In this document: piece after piece, positions 44,468 through 53,253 of the stretch
Numbering within the stretch: position 1 is the stretch's first letter
Layout of the letters: every line of letters starts with the position of its first letter
Source: Prochlorococcus sp. AG-436-K22
GTDB lineage: Bacteria > Cyanobacteriota > Cyanobacteriia > PCC-6307 > Cyanobiaceae
Assembly (NCBI GenBank): GCA_003212555.1
Contig: QCPK01000002.1
Location: 1 to 64,000 of the forward strand
Direction: 5' to 3'
DNA: 64,000 bases
Translations under genes and position numbers: made by a program
Notes under the pieces: model-generated
What the model was told of the DNA's origin: nothing
Seen by the model: only the letters and a program-made list of their open reading frames with translations
The model's database searches: none

Positions 44468-45127
44468 ATGACGCCAATGAACCAAGAATTCATAGAAAAA
44501 CTTCGTTTTAACGAAAAAGGTCTGATCCCGGCAATTGCTCAGGATTGGTTAGATGGAGCTATATTAATGATGGCTTGGGCCAACAAAGATTCACTAAAGA
44601 AAACCTTACAAACAGGCGAAGTACATTACTGGAGCAGATCAAGAGAACAGCTCTGGCACAAAGGTGAAACAAGCGGTCACACTCAACGACTTAAAGATAT
44701 TCGATACGATTGTGATTCAGATGCAATAATTCTTTCTATTGAACAAGTTGGTTCAATAGCATGCCATAAAGGTTCAAGAAGCTGTTTCTTTAATGACATT
44801 AAAGAAACTACTTCACAGGAAGCGAGATCAAACTTCCTACCTCCAATCGCAGATTCTTGTAGTGAACTCTTTGAAACAATAAAAGATAGATCAATAAACC
44901 CAAAGACTAAAAGTTACACCAATAGCCTTCTAAAAGGAGGAGACAATAGCATCCTCAAGAAAATAGGAGAGGAATCTGCTGAATTTGTAATGGCATGCAA
45001 AGACAATGAGCCTGAGTCCATTTCAAATGAAGCCGCGGATTTAATTTACCACTTACAAGTTGCTCTTAAATATCATAATGTCGACTGGAGAGATGTATTA
45101 GAAGTTCTAAAAAAAAGACGATCCTAA
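44468..45127 (+). CDS. hisIE: phosphoribosyl-AMP cyclohydrolase / phosphoribosyl-ATP pyrophosphatase
   Basis: A fused 219-residue enzyme. HisI (residues 1-115) has LMMAWANKDSLKKTLQTGEV, HYWSRSREQLWHKGETSGH, the metal DCDSDAI motif and ACHKGSRSCF. HisE (125-219) has a MazG-like KKIGEESAEFVMACKD and NEAADLIYHLQVALKY. It performs steps 2 and 3 of histidine synthesis. A later start (MNQEF, 44477) is possible. Confidence 0.96.
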   Translation: MTPMNQEFIEKLRFNEKGLIPAIAQDWLDGAILMMAWANKDSLKKTLQTGEVHYWSRSREQLWHKGETSGHTQRLKDIRYDCDSDAIILSIEQVGSIACHKGSRSCFFNDIKETTSQEARSNFLPPIADSCSELFETIKDRSINPKTKSYTNSLLKGGDNSILKKIGEESAEFVMACKDNEPESISNEAADLIYHLQVALKYHNVDWRDVLEVLKKRRS

Positions 45128-45166
45128 AAAAATCTTAAATCATTAATTCCCTATTCTCTTTAAATC

Positions 45167-45664
45167 TTAAGCCCCTGGCAGCCCTATGCCACGTGACATA
45201 GAAGTAGCCATTAATGGAATCAATGAAAAACCAATTAATTCTATATTAATTATTATCCTAAACCTTGATACTAAATTTGAGGTAAGAGAAGGCAACTTAT
45301 TTTTACTTATAGGTATAGCCCAAAGAATATATGTAATGGTTGGATAAAGCGAAAGTAGTCCAATAGCAATATAAGACCCTACTTTAAACCAAAACAATGG
45401 ATTATGAGTATAGAAATCTGGACCTTGTCCAAAATATATAACTCTTAAAATTCCAGTAACTATTATGATTAAACCTGCCAAGCCATAAACAATATCTGCC
45501 AAGATTATCGCGATGGCATCATCTCTATTTAAATCGATTTTTAAACGTAACCTTTCAAAAAGTAGTGCTCCAAAACAAAGAACTATGCACAAATAATGTA
45601 AGTATGCAATGAATGCGCTTTGAAAAACTGGCTGATCAAAGAAGGTGGCTAAGAGCATCAGCAA
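45167..45664 (-). CDS. DUF2214 family membrane protein
   Basis: A 165-residue protein with four membrane helices. It has FIAYLHYLCIVLCFGALLFE and DIVYGLAGLIIIVTGILRVI, then YFGQGPDFYTHNPLFWFKVG, the pattern of DUF2214 proteins. The histidines in helix 1 and after helix 2 could bind haem. Function unknown. Confidence 0.75.
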   Translation of the reverse strand: MLMLLATFFDQPVFQSAFIAYLHYLCIVLCFGALLFERLRLKIDLNRDDAIAIILADIVYGLAGLIIIVTGILRVIYFGQGPDFYTHNPLFWFKVGSYIAIGLLSLYPTITYILWAIPISKNKLPSLTSNLVSRFRIIINIELIGFSLIPLMATSMSRGIGLPGA

Positions 45665-45864
45665 AAAACAATGCGATATGAGCCTAGCTAAAAGATGTCA
45701 TTTCCGTAATAACTTGGGCCAAAAAGTGGCTAGTTAGTGAGAAATATTCAGAATAAAAAAAGACTTGATTAAGAACCTAAGATGAACTTAAAACTCTCGC
45801 CTGCATTAAGCGAAAGTTAATATTTTTATCTTGATTTTACTTATAATAAAAGGAGTTTGAAATC

Positions 45865-46797
45865 GTGAGTTCTTTAAGTGACTTTCTTGGAGAGATAGGA
45901 AGACATCCACTACTGACACCTGAAGAAGAACTCACTATGGGAAGAAAGGTTCAAACTATGGTTGCTCTTATAGAGCGATGCAACTCAACTGACAACAAAG
46001 ATAAACAATGTAATTACTCAGATCTTGAAAAGAAAGCCATCAAAGTAGGAGAGAAAGCCAAAAATGAAATGATCACGGCAAACCTAAGGCTAGTGGTTAA
46101 CTTGGCTAAAAAATATCAAGGGAAAGGGCTAGAGCTACTAGATCTAATTCAAGAAGGTACTATTGGATTAACTCGTGCAGTCGAAAAATATGATCCCAAA
46201 AGAGGTCATCGTTTCTCTACCTATGCATATTGGTGGATTAGGCAAGGATTAAACCGAGCTTTGTCAACTCAGAGCAGGACTATAAGAATCCCAGTAAATA
46301 TTAACGAGAAACTAACAAAGCTCCGAGCTGCAAAGTCTCAATTGATGCAAAAAAATGGCACTCATCCAACTGTAGCTCAGCTAGCTCAAAAGATGACTAT
46401 CTCTGCTGAAGATGTTGAAGAACTCCTTGAGTGCGAAATGAGAAGTATCACAGTCAGTCTTCAAGGAGTTATTCAATCAAAGTCAGAGCCTTCTGAACTG
46501 GGTGATCTTTTACCAAGCGATGAAGTTCCCCCTATGGAACTTGCAGAATTAGCAGAAAGAAATGATTCCGCATGGTCCTTGCTGAACAAAGCCAATCTCA
46601 CATCTAAAGAAAGAACAATTGTTAGCCTTCGTTTTGGTCTTGATGGCACTAATGAATGGAGGACTCTGGCTAAAGTTGCGGAGCATATGAACTGCAGTAG
46701 AGAATATTGCAGACAAGTGGTGCAAAGAGCCTTAAGAAAACTTAGGAAAACAGGGATGCAAAGTGGCTTGGTTGAGTCAAGTCTTCAGAATGAATAG
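45865..46797 (+). CDS. group 2 RNA polymerase sigma factor (RpoD-like)
   Basis: A 310-residue sigma-70 family protein with a GTG start and AGGAG 9 bases upstream. Region 1.2 DFLGEIGRHPLLTPEEELTM, region 2 ANLRLVVNLAKKYQGKGLEL, DLIQEGTIGLTRAVEKYD and YAYWWIRQGLNRAL, region 3 and region 4 SREYCRQVVQRALRKLRK are all present. The short N-terminus marks it as a non-essential group 2 sigma, used in cyanobacteria for stress, light or diel responses. Confidence 0.93.
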   Translation: MSSLSDFLGEIGRHPLLTPEEELTMGRKVQTMVALIERCNSTDNKDKQCNYSDLEKKAIKVGEKAKNEMITANLRLVVNLAKKYQGKGLELLDLIQEGTIGLTRAVEKYDPKRGHRFSTYAYWWIRQGLNRALSTQSRTIRIPVNINEKLTKLRAAKSQLMQKNGTHPTVAQLAQKMTISAEDVEELLECEMRSITVSLQGVIQSKSEPSELGDLLPSDEVPPMELAELAERNDSAWSLLNKANLTSKERTIVSLRFGLDGTNEWRTLAKVAEHMNCSREYCRQVVQRALRKLRKTGMQSGLVESSLQNE

Positions 46798-46852
46798 AGA
46801 ACATAGACATTCCCAGTTTCTACCTTTAATTAAATAATAATCACCTATCAAC

Positions 46853-47218
46853 ATGTCAGAAGAAGCAAGCAATGAACAAAAGATTTTCGAAGCAGAAGTG
46901 ATTGATAGTTCAGTTATTGATGAGAATATTTTTAAGAAGGTTTTACTAAAAGCTGGGAGAACTCTTGCTAAACCAGCATTAGAAGCATTTGAAATGATTT
47001 TAGATCCATTAACCCCCCCTCAAGCAAGAGTTTCTTTAATTGCAGCCCTTACATACTTAATTATGCCTATTGATTTAATGCCAGATTTTATTCCCGTCGC
47101 AGGATTTAGCGATGATCTTGTTGCTCTTACCGCTGTACTAAGTCTATGGAACAAACATATGAGCCCTGCTATACGTAATAGAGCTCGTCAAAAACTTGAC
47201 AAATGGTTTCCACTTTAA
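46853..47218 (+). CDS. DUF1232 (YkvA-type) membrane protein
   Basis: A 121-residue protein. The DUF1232 core ARVSLIAALTYLIMPIDLMP, DFIPVAGFSDDLVALT occupies residues 57-95, with an acidic N-terminal extension. One or two membrane helices. Function unknown. Confidence 0.85.
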   Translation: MSEEASNEQKIFEAEVIDSSVIDENIFKKVLLKAGRTLAKPALEAFEMILDPLTPPQARVSLIAALTYLIMPIDLMPDFIPVAGFSDDLVALTAVLSLWNKHMSPAIRNRARQKLDKWFPL

Positions 47219-47222
47219 AACA

Positions 47223-47537
47223 ATGACTAAATGGAATAAGGAAATAGAAGAAGAAATTACTCTTCTAGTCAAAGATTGGCTTAAACAAAAAAAGAAAACT
47301 CAAAAAGATCTTAAAAGAATTCTAAATGCAAGCTCAGAGCGAATGCCTGTATTAATAGAAATGCTGAAATTAGAGTATTCTGCAGGAGGATTAGCTCAAC
47401 TTTTAAAGGTTCTCTGCTCAGCAGAAGAATACTGGGAACAAGACAATCAGATCAAGCAAAGTGAGGAATTTTTTTCAGACCCATTTGGGCAACTTGATCT
47501 TCTTCTAGAAGAACTCAAAGAAGACTGTAATACTTAA
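47223..47537 (+). CDS. conserved hypothetical protein (104 aa)
   Basis: The track starts inside the preceding gene; the ATG at 47223 (MTKWNKEIEEEITLLVKDWL) lies 4 bases after its stop and is the likely start. Soluble helical protein (KKTQKDLKRILNASSERMPV) with an acidic C-terminus. Co-transcribed with the DUF1232 gene; family not named. Confidence 0.7.
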   Translation: MTKWNKEIEEEITLLVKDWLKQKKKTQKDLKRILNASSERMPVLIEMLKLEYSAGGLAQLLKVLCSAEEYWEQDNQIKQSEEFFSDPFGQLDLLLEELKEDCNT

Positions 47538-47566
47538 TCCAAGATAAATCATCTATGGTCAATTGA

Positions 47567-47953
47567 ATGAAATTCAAATATGTATTTAAAAATTGTTTGG
47601 TTAAATTTTTAAATCAGATTAAGGTATTTTTCTTAATTACACTGTTTATTGCATCATTTGCAAGTCAACCAAACAAAGTCTTTGCTCTTAATGAAAATAT
47701 AGGGGAACATCTCTTCATTGAAAATTGTTCAGGATGTCACATAAATGGTAGGAATATCATAAGAAGAAATAAAACCTTAAAGGAGAAAGACTTAAAGCGA
47801 AATGGAGTAGATACAAAAGAGAAAATTGCAAAGATCGCCAGAGAAGGGATAGGGATTATGGATGGTTATGAAGAAGTTCTAGGTGAAAAAGGAGATCAGC
47901 TAGTTGCAAATTGGATATGGGAACAAGCTCAGAAAGCCTGGGTCCAAGAATAA
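47567..47953 (+). CDS. secreted c-type cytochrome (cytochrome c6-like)
   Basis: A 128-residue protein with a long signal peptide (IKVFFLITLFIASFASQPNK, cleavage near VFA). Then come NCSGCHINGRNIIRR, the C-x-x-C-H haem site, and an IGIMDGYEEVLGEK segment with the probable methionine ligand, followed by the usual C-terminal helix LVANWIWEQAQKAW. Class I monohaem cytochrome; likely a lumenal electron carrier. It differs from typical c6 in the region after the haem, so a c6-like variant is possible. Confidence 0.88.
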   Translation: MKFKYVFKNCLVKFLNQIKVFFLITLFIASFASQPNKVFALNENIGEHLFIENCSGCHINGRNIIRRNKTLKEKDLKRNGVDTKEKIAKIAREGIGIMDGYEEVLGEKGDQLVANWIWEQAQKAWVQE

Positions 47954-48204
47954 ATATCTAATGAAGTCCATATTTGCTCTTTCCAGTAAACGTCATCTTC
48001 TAAAAGTTTCTTTACATCATCAATAGTTGAAGCTTCAAAAACTCCAAATACATATCTATTACATTTCGTAGGTCCCAAAGTTATGAGTATACCTTCTTCC
48101 TTGAGTTTACTAAGCCTAGATAAATGCTCATCACGAAAAGGTGTTCGCTTTGAAATAGCATTTTCACAATAAGTACCGAAAAGAACAAATCGCTCCATTG
48201 CCAT
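47929..48204 (-). CDS. YciI-like protein
   Basis: A 91-residue ferredoxin-like protein: MERFVLFGTYCENAISKRTP, FRDEHLSRLSKLKEEGILIT and FGVFEASTIDDVKKLLEDD. YciI proteins have an unknown, perhaps enzymatic, role with a His/Asp pair; the His of DEHL fits. Its 3' end overlaps the cytochrome gene tail-to-tail by 25 bases. Confidence 0.8.
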   Translation of the reverse strand: MAMERFVLFGTYCENAISKRTPFRDEHLSRLSKLKEEGILITLGPTKCNRYVFGVFEASTIDDVKKLLEDDVYWKEQIWTSLDIYSWTQAF

Positions 48205-48302
48205 CAGAGTTTAATTAATTGAATGAAAATTACAATTAAATGATTGCACAATTGGCATACTAATTGCTATGTTATTTATGTAGATCAATTTATTACTTAA
48301 CT

Positions 48303-48671
48303 ATGCTCACAGGTAGCGACCTGCTCACTAAAGTCAAAGAACTTGGTGATGTCAGTAAATCAGATCTTGTTCGTGCATGTGGATATGTATCCAACAAGAA
48401 GGATGGTGGTGAAAGACTAAACTTCACTGCCTTTTATGAAGCTCTACTAGAAGCGAAAGGCGTAAGCCTAGGAGCAACTGGTGTTGCAGGTATTGGAAAA
48501 GGTGGTAGAAAGCTTAGCTATGTTGCAACTGTTCAAGGCAACGGCAATCTATTAATTGGTAAAGCATATACTGCTTTACTAGACCTCAAAGCTGGGGATG
48601 AATTTGAAATCAAACTAGGTCGTAAACAAATCAGACTTGTTCCTGCTGGCGCAGAAGATTCTGACGATTAG
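48303..48671 (+). CDS. cyAbrB transcription factor
   Basis: The ATG at 48303 gives a 122-residue protein (MLTGSDLLTKVKELGDVSKS). The C-terminal AbrB-like half YVATVQGNGNLLIGKAYTAL and GDEFEIKLGRKQIRLVP is the cyanobacterial AbrB type. Such proteins are broad regulators of carbon/nitrogen and other genes. A clear terminator follows. Confidence 0.9.
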   Translation: MLTGSDLLTKVKELGDVSKSDLVRACGYVSNKKDGGERLNFTAFYEALLEAKGVSLGATGVAGIGKGGRKLSYVATVQGNGNLLIGKAYTALLDLKAGDEFEIKLGRKQIRLVPAGAEDSDD

Positions 48672-48731
48672 GAAAATAAATATGTAACTTGATTTTTCAA
48701 GAATACATAATCTCTTAAAAGCTTTAAATCT

Positions 48732-48760
48732 AAGCCTCAGAATAAATCTGAGGCTTTTTT
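48732..48760 (+). terminator. Rho-independent terminator after cyabrB
   Basis: Stem AAGCCTCAGA / TCTGAGGCTT with a 5-base loop and a run of Ts on the plus strand. Confidence 0.9.
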
Positions 48761-48804
48761 ATTTTCGTATAGCACTTTATCTTTATCATTTTTTCTAAAA
48801 ATCT

Positions 48805-49641
48805 CTAACCAGCTGCTTTACGAAGTTCTCTACAAAAATCACCTGCTTCATCTACTGCATTCTTATCAGATGCATTAGCAATCCTCTTAACAAGAGCACT
48901 GCCAACTATCGCACCATCTGCCCCCCATTCTCTAACTTGACGTACATGTTTAGCATCAGAAATACCAAACCCGACAGCAACAGGATTAGAACTAAATTGC
49001 TTAATTTTTTGCACTAGCAAGTTAACACGATCTTCAAGATTTGAACGTTCACCAGTAACTCCAGTGACGCTTACAAGATAAGTAAACCCTTTACTTCTTA
49101 AACAAATTTTTTTCATACGTTCTAAAGGAGTTGTAGGTGCAACTAACAGAACTAAATCAAGTTTTTTCTCTGCTGCAATTGAGGATAATTTATCCGCTTC
49201 TTCTAAGGGTAAGTCTGGAACAACTAAACCAGAGGCTCCGGCCTTAGCAGCCTGACAACAAAAGTTCTCCATGCCACAATTAAGCAAAGGATTGCTATAT
49301 GTAAAAAGTACGATCGGAATGGTTAGTTTTCCTTTCAAATTAGACAGCATTTCTAAAACTGCTTTTGGAGAAGTCCCAGAAGAAAGTGCTCTAGCAGCAG
49401 CCAACTGTATTATCGGTCCATCTGCAAGAGGATCGCTATAGGGGATTCCCAATTCGATAATATCTGCACCTTCAGCCTGAAGTCTTAATAATATTTGAGC
49501 TGATGTATTAAGATCTGGGTCTCCTGCCATTATAAAAGGCATTAATGCAATTTTCTCTTCTTTTTTTATTTGAGCAAAACAGGTTTCTAATTTTGAGGAT
49601 TGAATCGAATCACTACTAAGAATTTCTTGCTTAAAATTCAT
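48805..49641 (-). CDS. trpA: tryptophan synthase alpha chain
   Basis: A 278-residue TIM barrel. The catalytic Glu and Asp lie in [50 protein letters not shown] and [17 protein letters not shown] are family signatures. It cleaves indole-3-glycerol phosphate to indole, which passes to TrpB. Confidence 0.97.
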   Translation of the reverse strand: MNFKQEILSSDSIQSSKLETCFAQIKKEEKIALMPFIMAGDPDLNTSAQILLRLQAEGADIIELGIPYSDPLADGPIIQLAAARALSSGTSPKAVLEMLSNLKGKLTIPIVLFTYSNPLLNCGMENFCCQAAKAGASGLVVPDLPLEEADKLSSIAAEKKLDLVLLVAPTTPLERMKKICLRSKGFTYLVSVTGVTGERSNLEDRVNLLVQKIKQFSSNPVAVGFGISDAKHVRQVREWGADGAIVGSALVKRIANASDKNAVDEAGDFCRELRKAAG

Positions 49642-49675
49642 TAAGGAATAACTGAGAACGAAGAAAAGACTCTAA

Positions 49676-50017
49676 TTAATTAGTTTCTTTGTTCTTATTG
49701 TTATCTTTTTCAAGCTCTTTAAAAAATCTAATCTTATCTTCGTTAGACATTGAATCAAATTTTTCTTCCAGCTCTCTATCTGTAATCTGTTGATATTCAC
49801 TACGGTAACGTTTACGTTGCTCCATAAAAGTCATCTTGCCAGTTATAACTCTAAGAAAATAAGAAAAAACCCATATCAGCAAAAGCAGTACCAAAACCAA
49901 TTCAGAGGCAATTCCTGCTTTAGTCAAGTCAAAGCCATAGAACAAAAAGACACCATAAGCTAATCCTCCTAACAGAAAAAGGAGTAGGCCTAATTGAAGA
50001 ACATTTGCCTTAGTCAA
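49676..50017 (-). CDS. DUF3007 membrane protein
   Basis: A 113-residue protein with two membrane helices (QLGLLLFLLGGLAYGVFLFY; ELVLVLLLLIWVFSYFLRVI) and a charged cytoplasmic tail. This matches DUF3007, which commonly sits between ndhL and trpA in cyanobacteria, as here. Function unknown; context suggests a thylakoid or NDH-1 link. Confidence 0.85.
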   Translation of the reverse strand: MTKANVLQLGLLLFLLGGLAYGVFLFYGFDLTKAGIASELVLVLLLLIWVFSYFLRVITGKMTFMEQRKRYRSEYQQITDRELEEKFDSMSNEDKIRFFKELEKDNNKNKETN

Positions 50018-50020
50018 TCT

Positions 50021-50260
50021 TCATCTATCTCCTTGACCATACATGCGAAGATTTAGAAAAGGAGCGAACAAGAGCATTCCAGGGAAGAAAAGGAACACTA
50101 GACCGTAAACAAACAACCTCTCATATTTGCCCATAAAATTCCACCTGGCATTCATCCAAAAGTAAAGGAAAAGTGGAATAGCCACTAAATAAAGCCCACC
50201 AAGGAATAAATAAGTTCCTATTACGAAGAAAGAATTATTAAACACTTCGTTGGTTATCAA
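50021..50260 (-). CDS. ndhL: NAD(P)H-quinone oxidoreductase subunit L
   Basis: A 79-residue protein with two membrane helices ([40 protein letters not shown]) and the [16 protein letters not shown] loop typical of NdhL. It is a small membrane subunit of the photosynthetic NDH-1 complex. It is followed by the DUF3007 gene after 3 bases. Confidence 0.92.
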   Translation of the reverse strand: MITNEVFNNSFFVIGTYLFLGGLYLVAIPLFLYFWMNARWNFMGKYERLFVYGLVFLFFPGMLLFAPFLNLRMYGQGDR

Positions 50261-50638
50261 AAGGAAGGCTCCTTAATCAGTCATTTCTCTCATTGTAATA
50301 TCAGATTAATCTGATTGGCTAAAGATTTTAAAGTAAAGACTTTTCTTAAACTAAGCACGCTTATCTCAGAATTCTACCAATGCTAATAATTAAAGGCATG
50401 ACCCTTTGAAATGAAAGATATCCATTACGATTTCTAATTTTTTTAATATGAGAAAGCCACACAGAAGAGTCAATCTAAATTCAAAGGTTCTATTAATTTC
50501 AGCTCGTATTTGTTTCAATATTATTTTTTATGCCAAGAACAGAAAAGCTATCTATCAATTCCTTTGTTCTTCTAGAGAAAGTCTATTAAACGTGAAACAA
50601 AAAATAATTTCCTATCGAAGCTTAACTCAAATAACTTA
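50261..50638. other. intergenic stretch, nothing firm
   Basis: About 380 AT-rich bases between ndhL and tRNA-Leu. The 69-residue frame at 50448 runs into the tRNA on the other strand and has no family features. Confidence 0.4.
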
Positions 50639-50724
50639 TGCGAGTGGAGGGACTTGAACCCTCACGACCATTGCTGGTCTCAGGATTTTAAGTCCTGTGT
50701 GTCTACCAATTCCACCACACTCGC
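50639..50724 (-). tRNA. tRNA-Leu(TAA)
   Basis: Class II cloverleaf on the minus strand: acceptor GCGAGTG / CACTCGC, D-arm with TGGTAGACACA, anticodon stem AGGACTTAAAATCCT with TAA, long variable arm GAGACCAGCAATGGTC and T-arm GGGTTCAAGTCCC. CCA is not encoded. Confidence 0.96.
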
Positions 50725-50922
50725 ACTAACTGACCCTAGCTATCCTAGGTATCTATAGCTAGCATAGATCCACTCCAAACAAAATTCTGCGAATTAACAA
50801 CTTTTTCTAACATCATTTTGCTGACGTTGATAAATTTTAAAGAGAGTCTTTAAGAAACCTCTCAAAGAATCTCCCTTCAATTCAAAACAGCTTTGCTCAC
50901 TTTCATATTTCAAAATCTCATG

Positions 50923-51993
50923 CTAAATAAAATTAGGATCAAAAGACCAATTCAAAGTTTCTCCTGCGTGAAAAGGAACTAAATACTCAAAGGGATTATC
51001 GGCTTTCACAAGTTCAAATCTTGAAGAGATAATATGAGGATTTTTAACCAAAGAAATTCTTTTTTCATTCATCGGCAATCCATAGAAATTAGGCCCAAAA
51101 ACACTTGAGAAGGCTTCTAGCTGATCCAAAGCTCCTTCCTCTTCAAAAACTTGCGCATAACTTTCAATAGCATTTGGTGCATTGAATATACCAGCACAGC
51201 CACATGAACTTTCCTTAAATTCACGAAGATGCGGCGCCGAATCAGTACCGAGAAAGAAACAAGGCTCCCCACTTGTAGCAGCCTGCCTAAGAGCAATTCG
51301 ATGACGCTCTCTTTTAGCAACAGGGAGGCAAAAGAAGTCACTCCTTAAGCCACCGTTAAAAAGAGCATTTCTATTAATATGCAAATGATGAGGGGTTATT
51401 GTTGCCGCCAATGATGCTGAACTGTTCTGAACATATTCAACAGCCTCCTCAGTCGTAATGTGTTCTAAAACTACTCTGAGAGCAGGAAATCTCTTTAGTA
51501 AAGGCTGAAGGTGAGATTCAAGAAAAACGGCTTCTCTATCAAAAATATCAATAGAATCGTCTGCCACTTCTCCATGAATTAACAATGGCATTCCGATCTC
51601 TTCCATTGTCTCAGCAATAGAGTAGATATTTTCAACAGTGGTAACTCCTGCCGCTGAATTAGTAGTTGAATTTGCAGGATATAGTTTTGCAGCAAAGAAA
51701 ACGCCTCTTTCAAAGCCCTCTCTTAAAACTTCTACAGAAAGGTGATCCGTAAGATAGGCAGTCATGAGAGGAGTAAACAAATCCCCTTCAGGAACCGCAG
51801 CCAAGATTCTTTCTCGATAATCAATAGCAGATTGAATGCTCGTAATTGGGGGATCAAGATTGGGCATTACTATCGCACGCCGAAACACTCGCGAAGTAGG
51901 TGCAACAAAAGTTTTCAGGGCATCTCCATCTCTAAGATGAAGATGCCAATCATCAGGTTGACGTATTATTATTTGGTCTTGGGTCAAATGCAA
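50923..51993 (-). CDS. pyrC: dihydroorotase
   Basis: A 356-residue E. coli-type dihydroorotase. The metal histidines are in DDWHLHLRDGD, the bridging lysine in FAAKLYPANSTTNS, further ligands in PLLIHGEV and LEHITTEEAV, and the catalytic Asp in FLGTDSAPHL. It closes carbamoyl-aspartate to dihydroorotate in pyrimidine synthesis. Confidence 0.96.
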   Translation of the reverse strand: MHLTQDQIIIRQPDDWHLHLRDGDALKTFVAPTSRVFRRAIVMPNLDPPITSIQSAIDYRERILAAVPEGDLFTPLMTAYLTDHLSVEVLREGFERGVFFAAKLYPANSTTNSAAGVTTVENIYSIAETMEEIGMPLLIHGEVADDSIDIFDREAVFLESHLQPLLKRFPALRVVLEHITTEEAVEYVQNSSASLAATITPHHLHINRNALFNGGLRSDFFCLPVAKRERHRIALRQAATSGEPCFFLGTDSAPHLREFKESSCGCAGIFNAPNAIESYAQVFEEEGALDQLEAFSSVFGPNFYGLPMNEKRISLVKNPHIISSRFELVKADNPFEYLVPFHAGETLNWSFDPNFI

Positions 51994-52133
51994 AGGAATC
52001 AGACTTAAATTAATCTATGGACTAAATACCATTACCTTTAAAATACACTGAATTACTATGTAAGAGAATACTCAATCAAATTTGATTAAATATCTAGTCA
52101 AACTAAAGCTATTTTTTTCTTGTCTCTCTACTA

Positions 52134-53219
52134 ATGTCAACACTGCTAATACAATCCTTACTAGAAATCATTATCGGAATTTTTACCCTTTTCGCTGGGG
52201 GTGAATTCTTTGTTCAAGGGGCTGCATCACTATCTCTTATCTTAGGAATACCACAACTTGTTATTGGTCTAACTGTTGTATCACTCGGTACTAGTGCACC
52301 AGAACTATTTGTCAGCATAGGATCTTTTCTTAGAGGGTCAGATGCAATTGCTGTTGGGAATATAGTTGGGAGCAATATCTTCAACGTCTTGGTTGTTTTA
52401 GGAAGCAGTGCTCTTGTTATGCCTTTGAGAGTAGAAAGTCGTCTAGTCAGAAGAGATGTACCTTTATTACTAGCTGTTTCTGCAGCTGTGTGGGGGATGG
52501 CATCTTCAGGAAGCTTTAGTTGGCAATCAGGCTTTGCACTATTAATTGCTCTTGGAATTAATACAATCTGGGAAATTCGAACCGCAAGAGAAGAACCTCA
52601 AGGAATTAAAGATGCTGAGCCTGAAATAAAGTTCAATTCATATTCTAAAAAGTGGATAAGGGCTATCGGGAAAATCATTGCTGGAATATTGATCCTAGGA
52701 TTTGGCTCAAACCTATTAATTAGTGGTGCTAAATCTTTAGCCGGTGCATACGGCTGGAGTGAAACTGTGATCGGGCTAACGCTTGTATCAGCAGGGACCT
52801 CAATGCCTGAATTAATCACTTCCTTAGTGGCATCTCTACGTGGCAAGACAGACTTGGCCATTGGCAATGTAATAGGGAGCAGTCTACTTAATCAACTATT
52901 AGTACTAGGAAGCTGCGCTTTCTTCTCAGGAAGTAAAGGACTTGCAGTTGAAGAGATATTAATTCAAAGAGACATTCCCATTATGATTCTTTCAGTTTTA
53001 GCTTGCATGCCAATCTTCTGGACAAAAGGAATAATCAGTCGCTCAGAAGGGGCAATCCTTTTACTACTCTATTTATTGTATTTAGCTGATCAAATCATTC
53101 CATATACCATACCAACATTTCATGAAGAATTGCGTATAATAGCTATATATCTAATTTTACCAGTTGTTCTACTATTGGTTTCTTTTAAAGCATATCGTTA
53201 CTGGCACAAATTAACCTAA
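52134..53219 (+). CDS. calcium/sodium antiporter, CaCA family (YrbG type)
   Basis: A 361-residue membrane protein with two alpha repeats: VVSLGTSAPELFVSIGSFLR with GNIVGSNIFNVLVVLG, and LVSAGTSMPELITSLVASLR with GNVIGSSLLNQLLVLG. About ten helices with a central hydrophilic loop. It exchanges Ca2+ or K+ for Na+ or H+. Ion choice cannot be told from sequence. Confidence 0.92.
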   Translation: MSTLLIQSLLEIIIGIFTLFAGGEFFVQGAASLSLILGIPQLVIGLTVVSLGTSAPELFVSIGSFLRGSDAIAVGNIVGSNIFNVLVVLGSSALVMPLRVESRLVRRDVPLLLAVSAAVWGMASSGSFSWQSGFALLIALGINTIWEIRTAREEPQGIKDAEPEIKFNSYSKKWIRAIGKIIAGILILGFGSNLLISGAKSLAGAYGWSETVIGLTLVSAGTSMPELITSLVASLRGKTDLAIGNVIGSSLLNQLLVLGSCAFFSGSKGLAVEEILIQRDIPIMILSVLACMPIFWTKGIISRSEGAILLLLYLLYLADQIIPYTIPTFHEELRIIAIYLILPVVLLLVSFKAYRYWHKLT

Positions 53220-53253
53220 CTAGTAATTTATTTTAAACCTTTGTTAATCATCG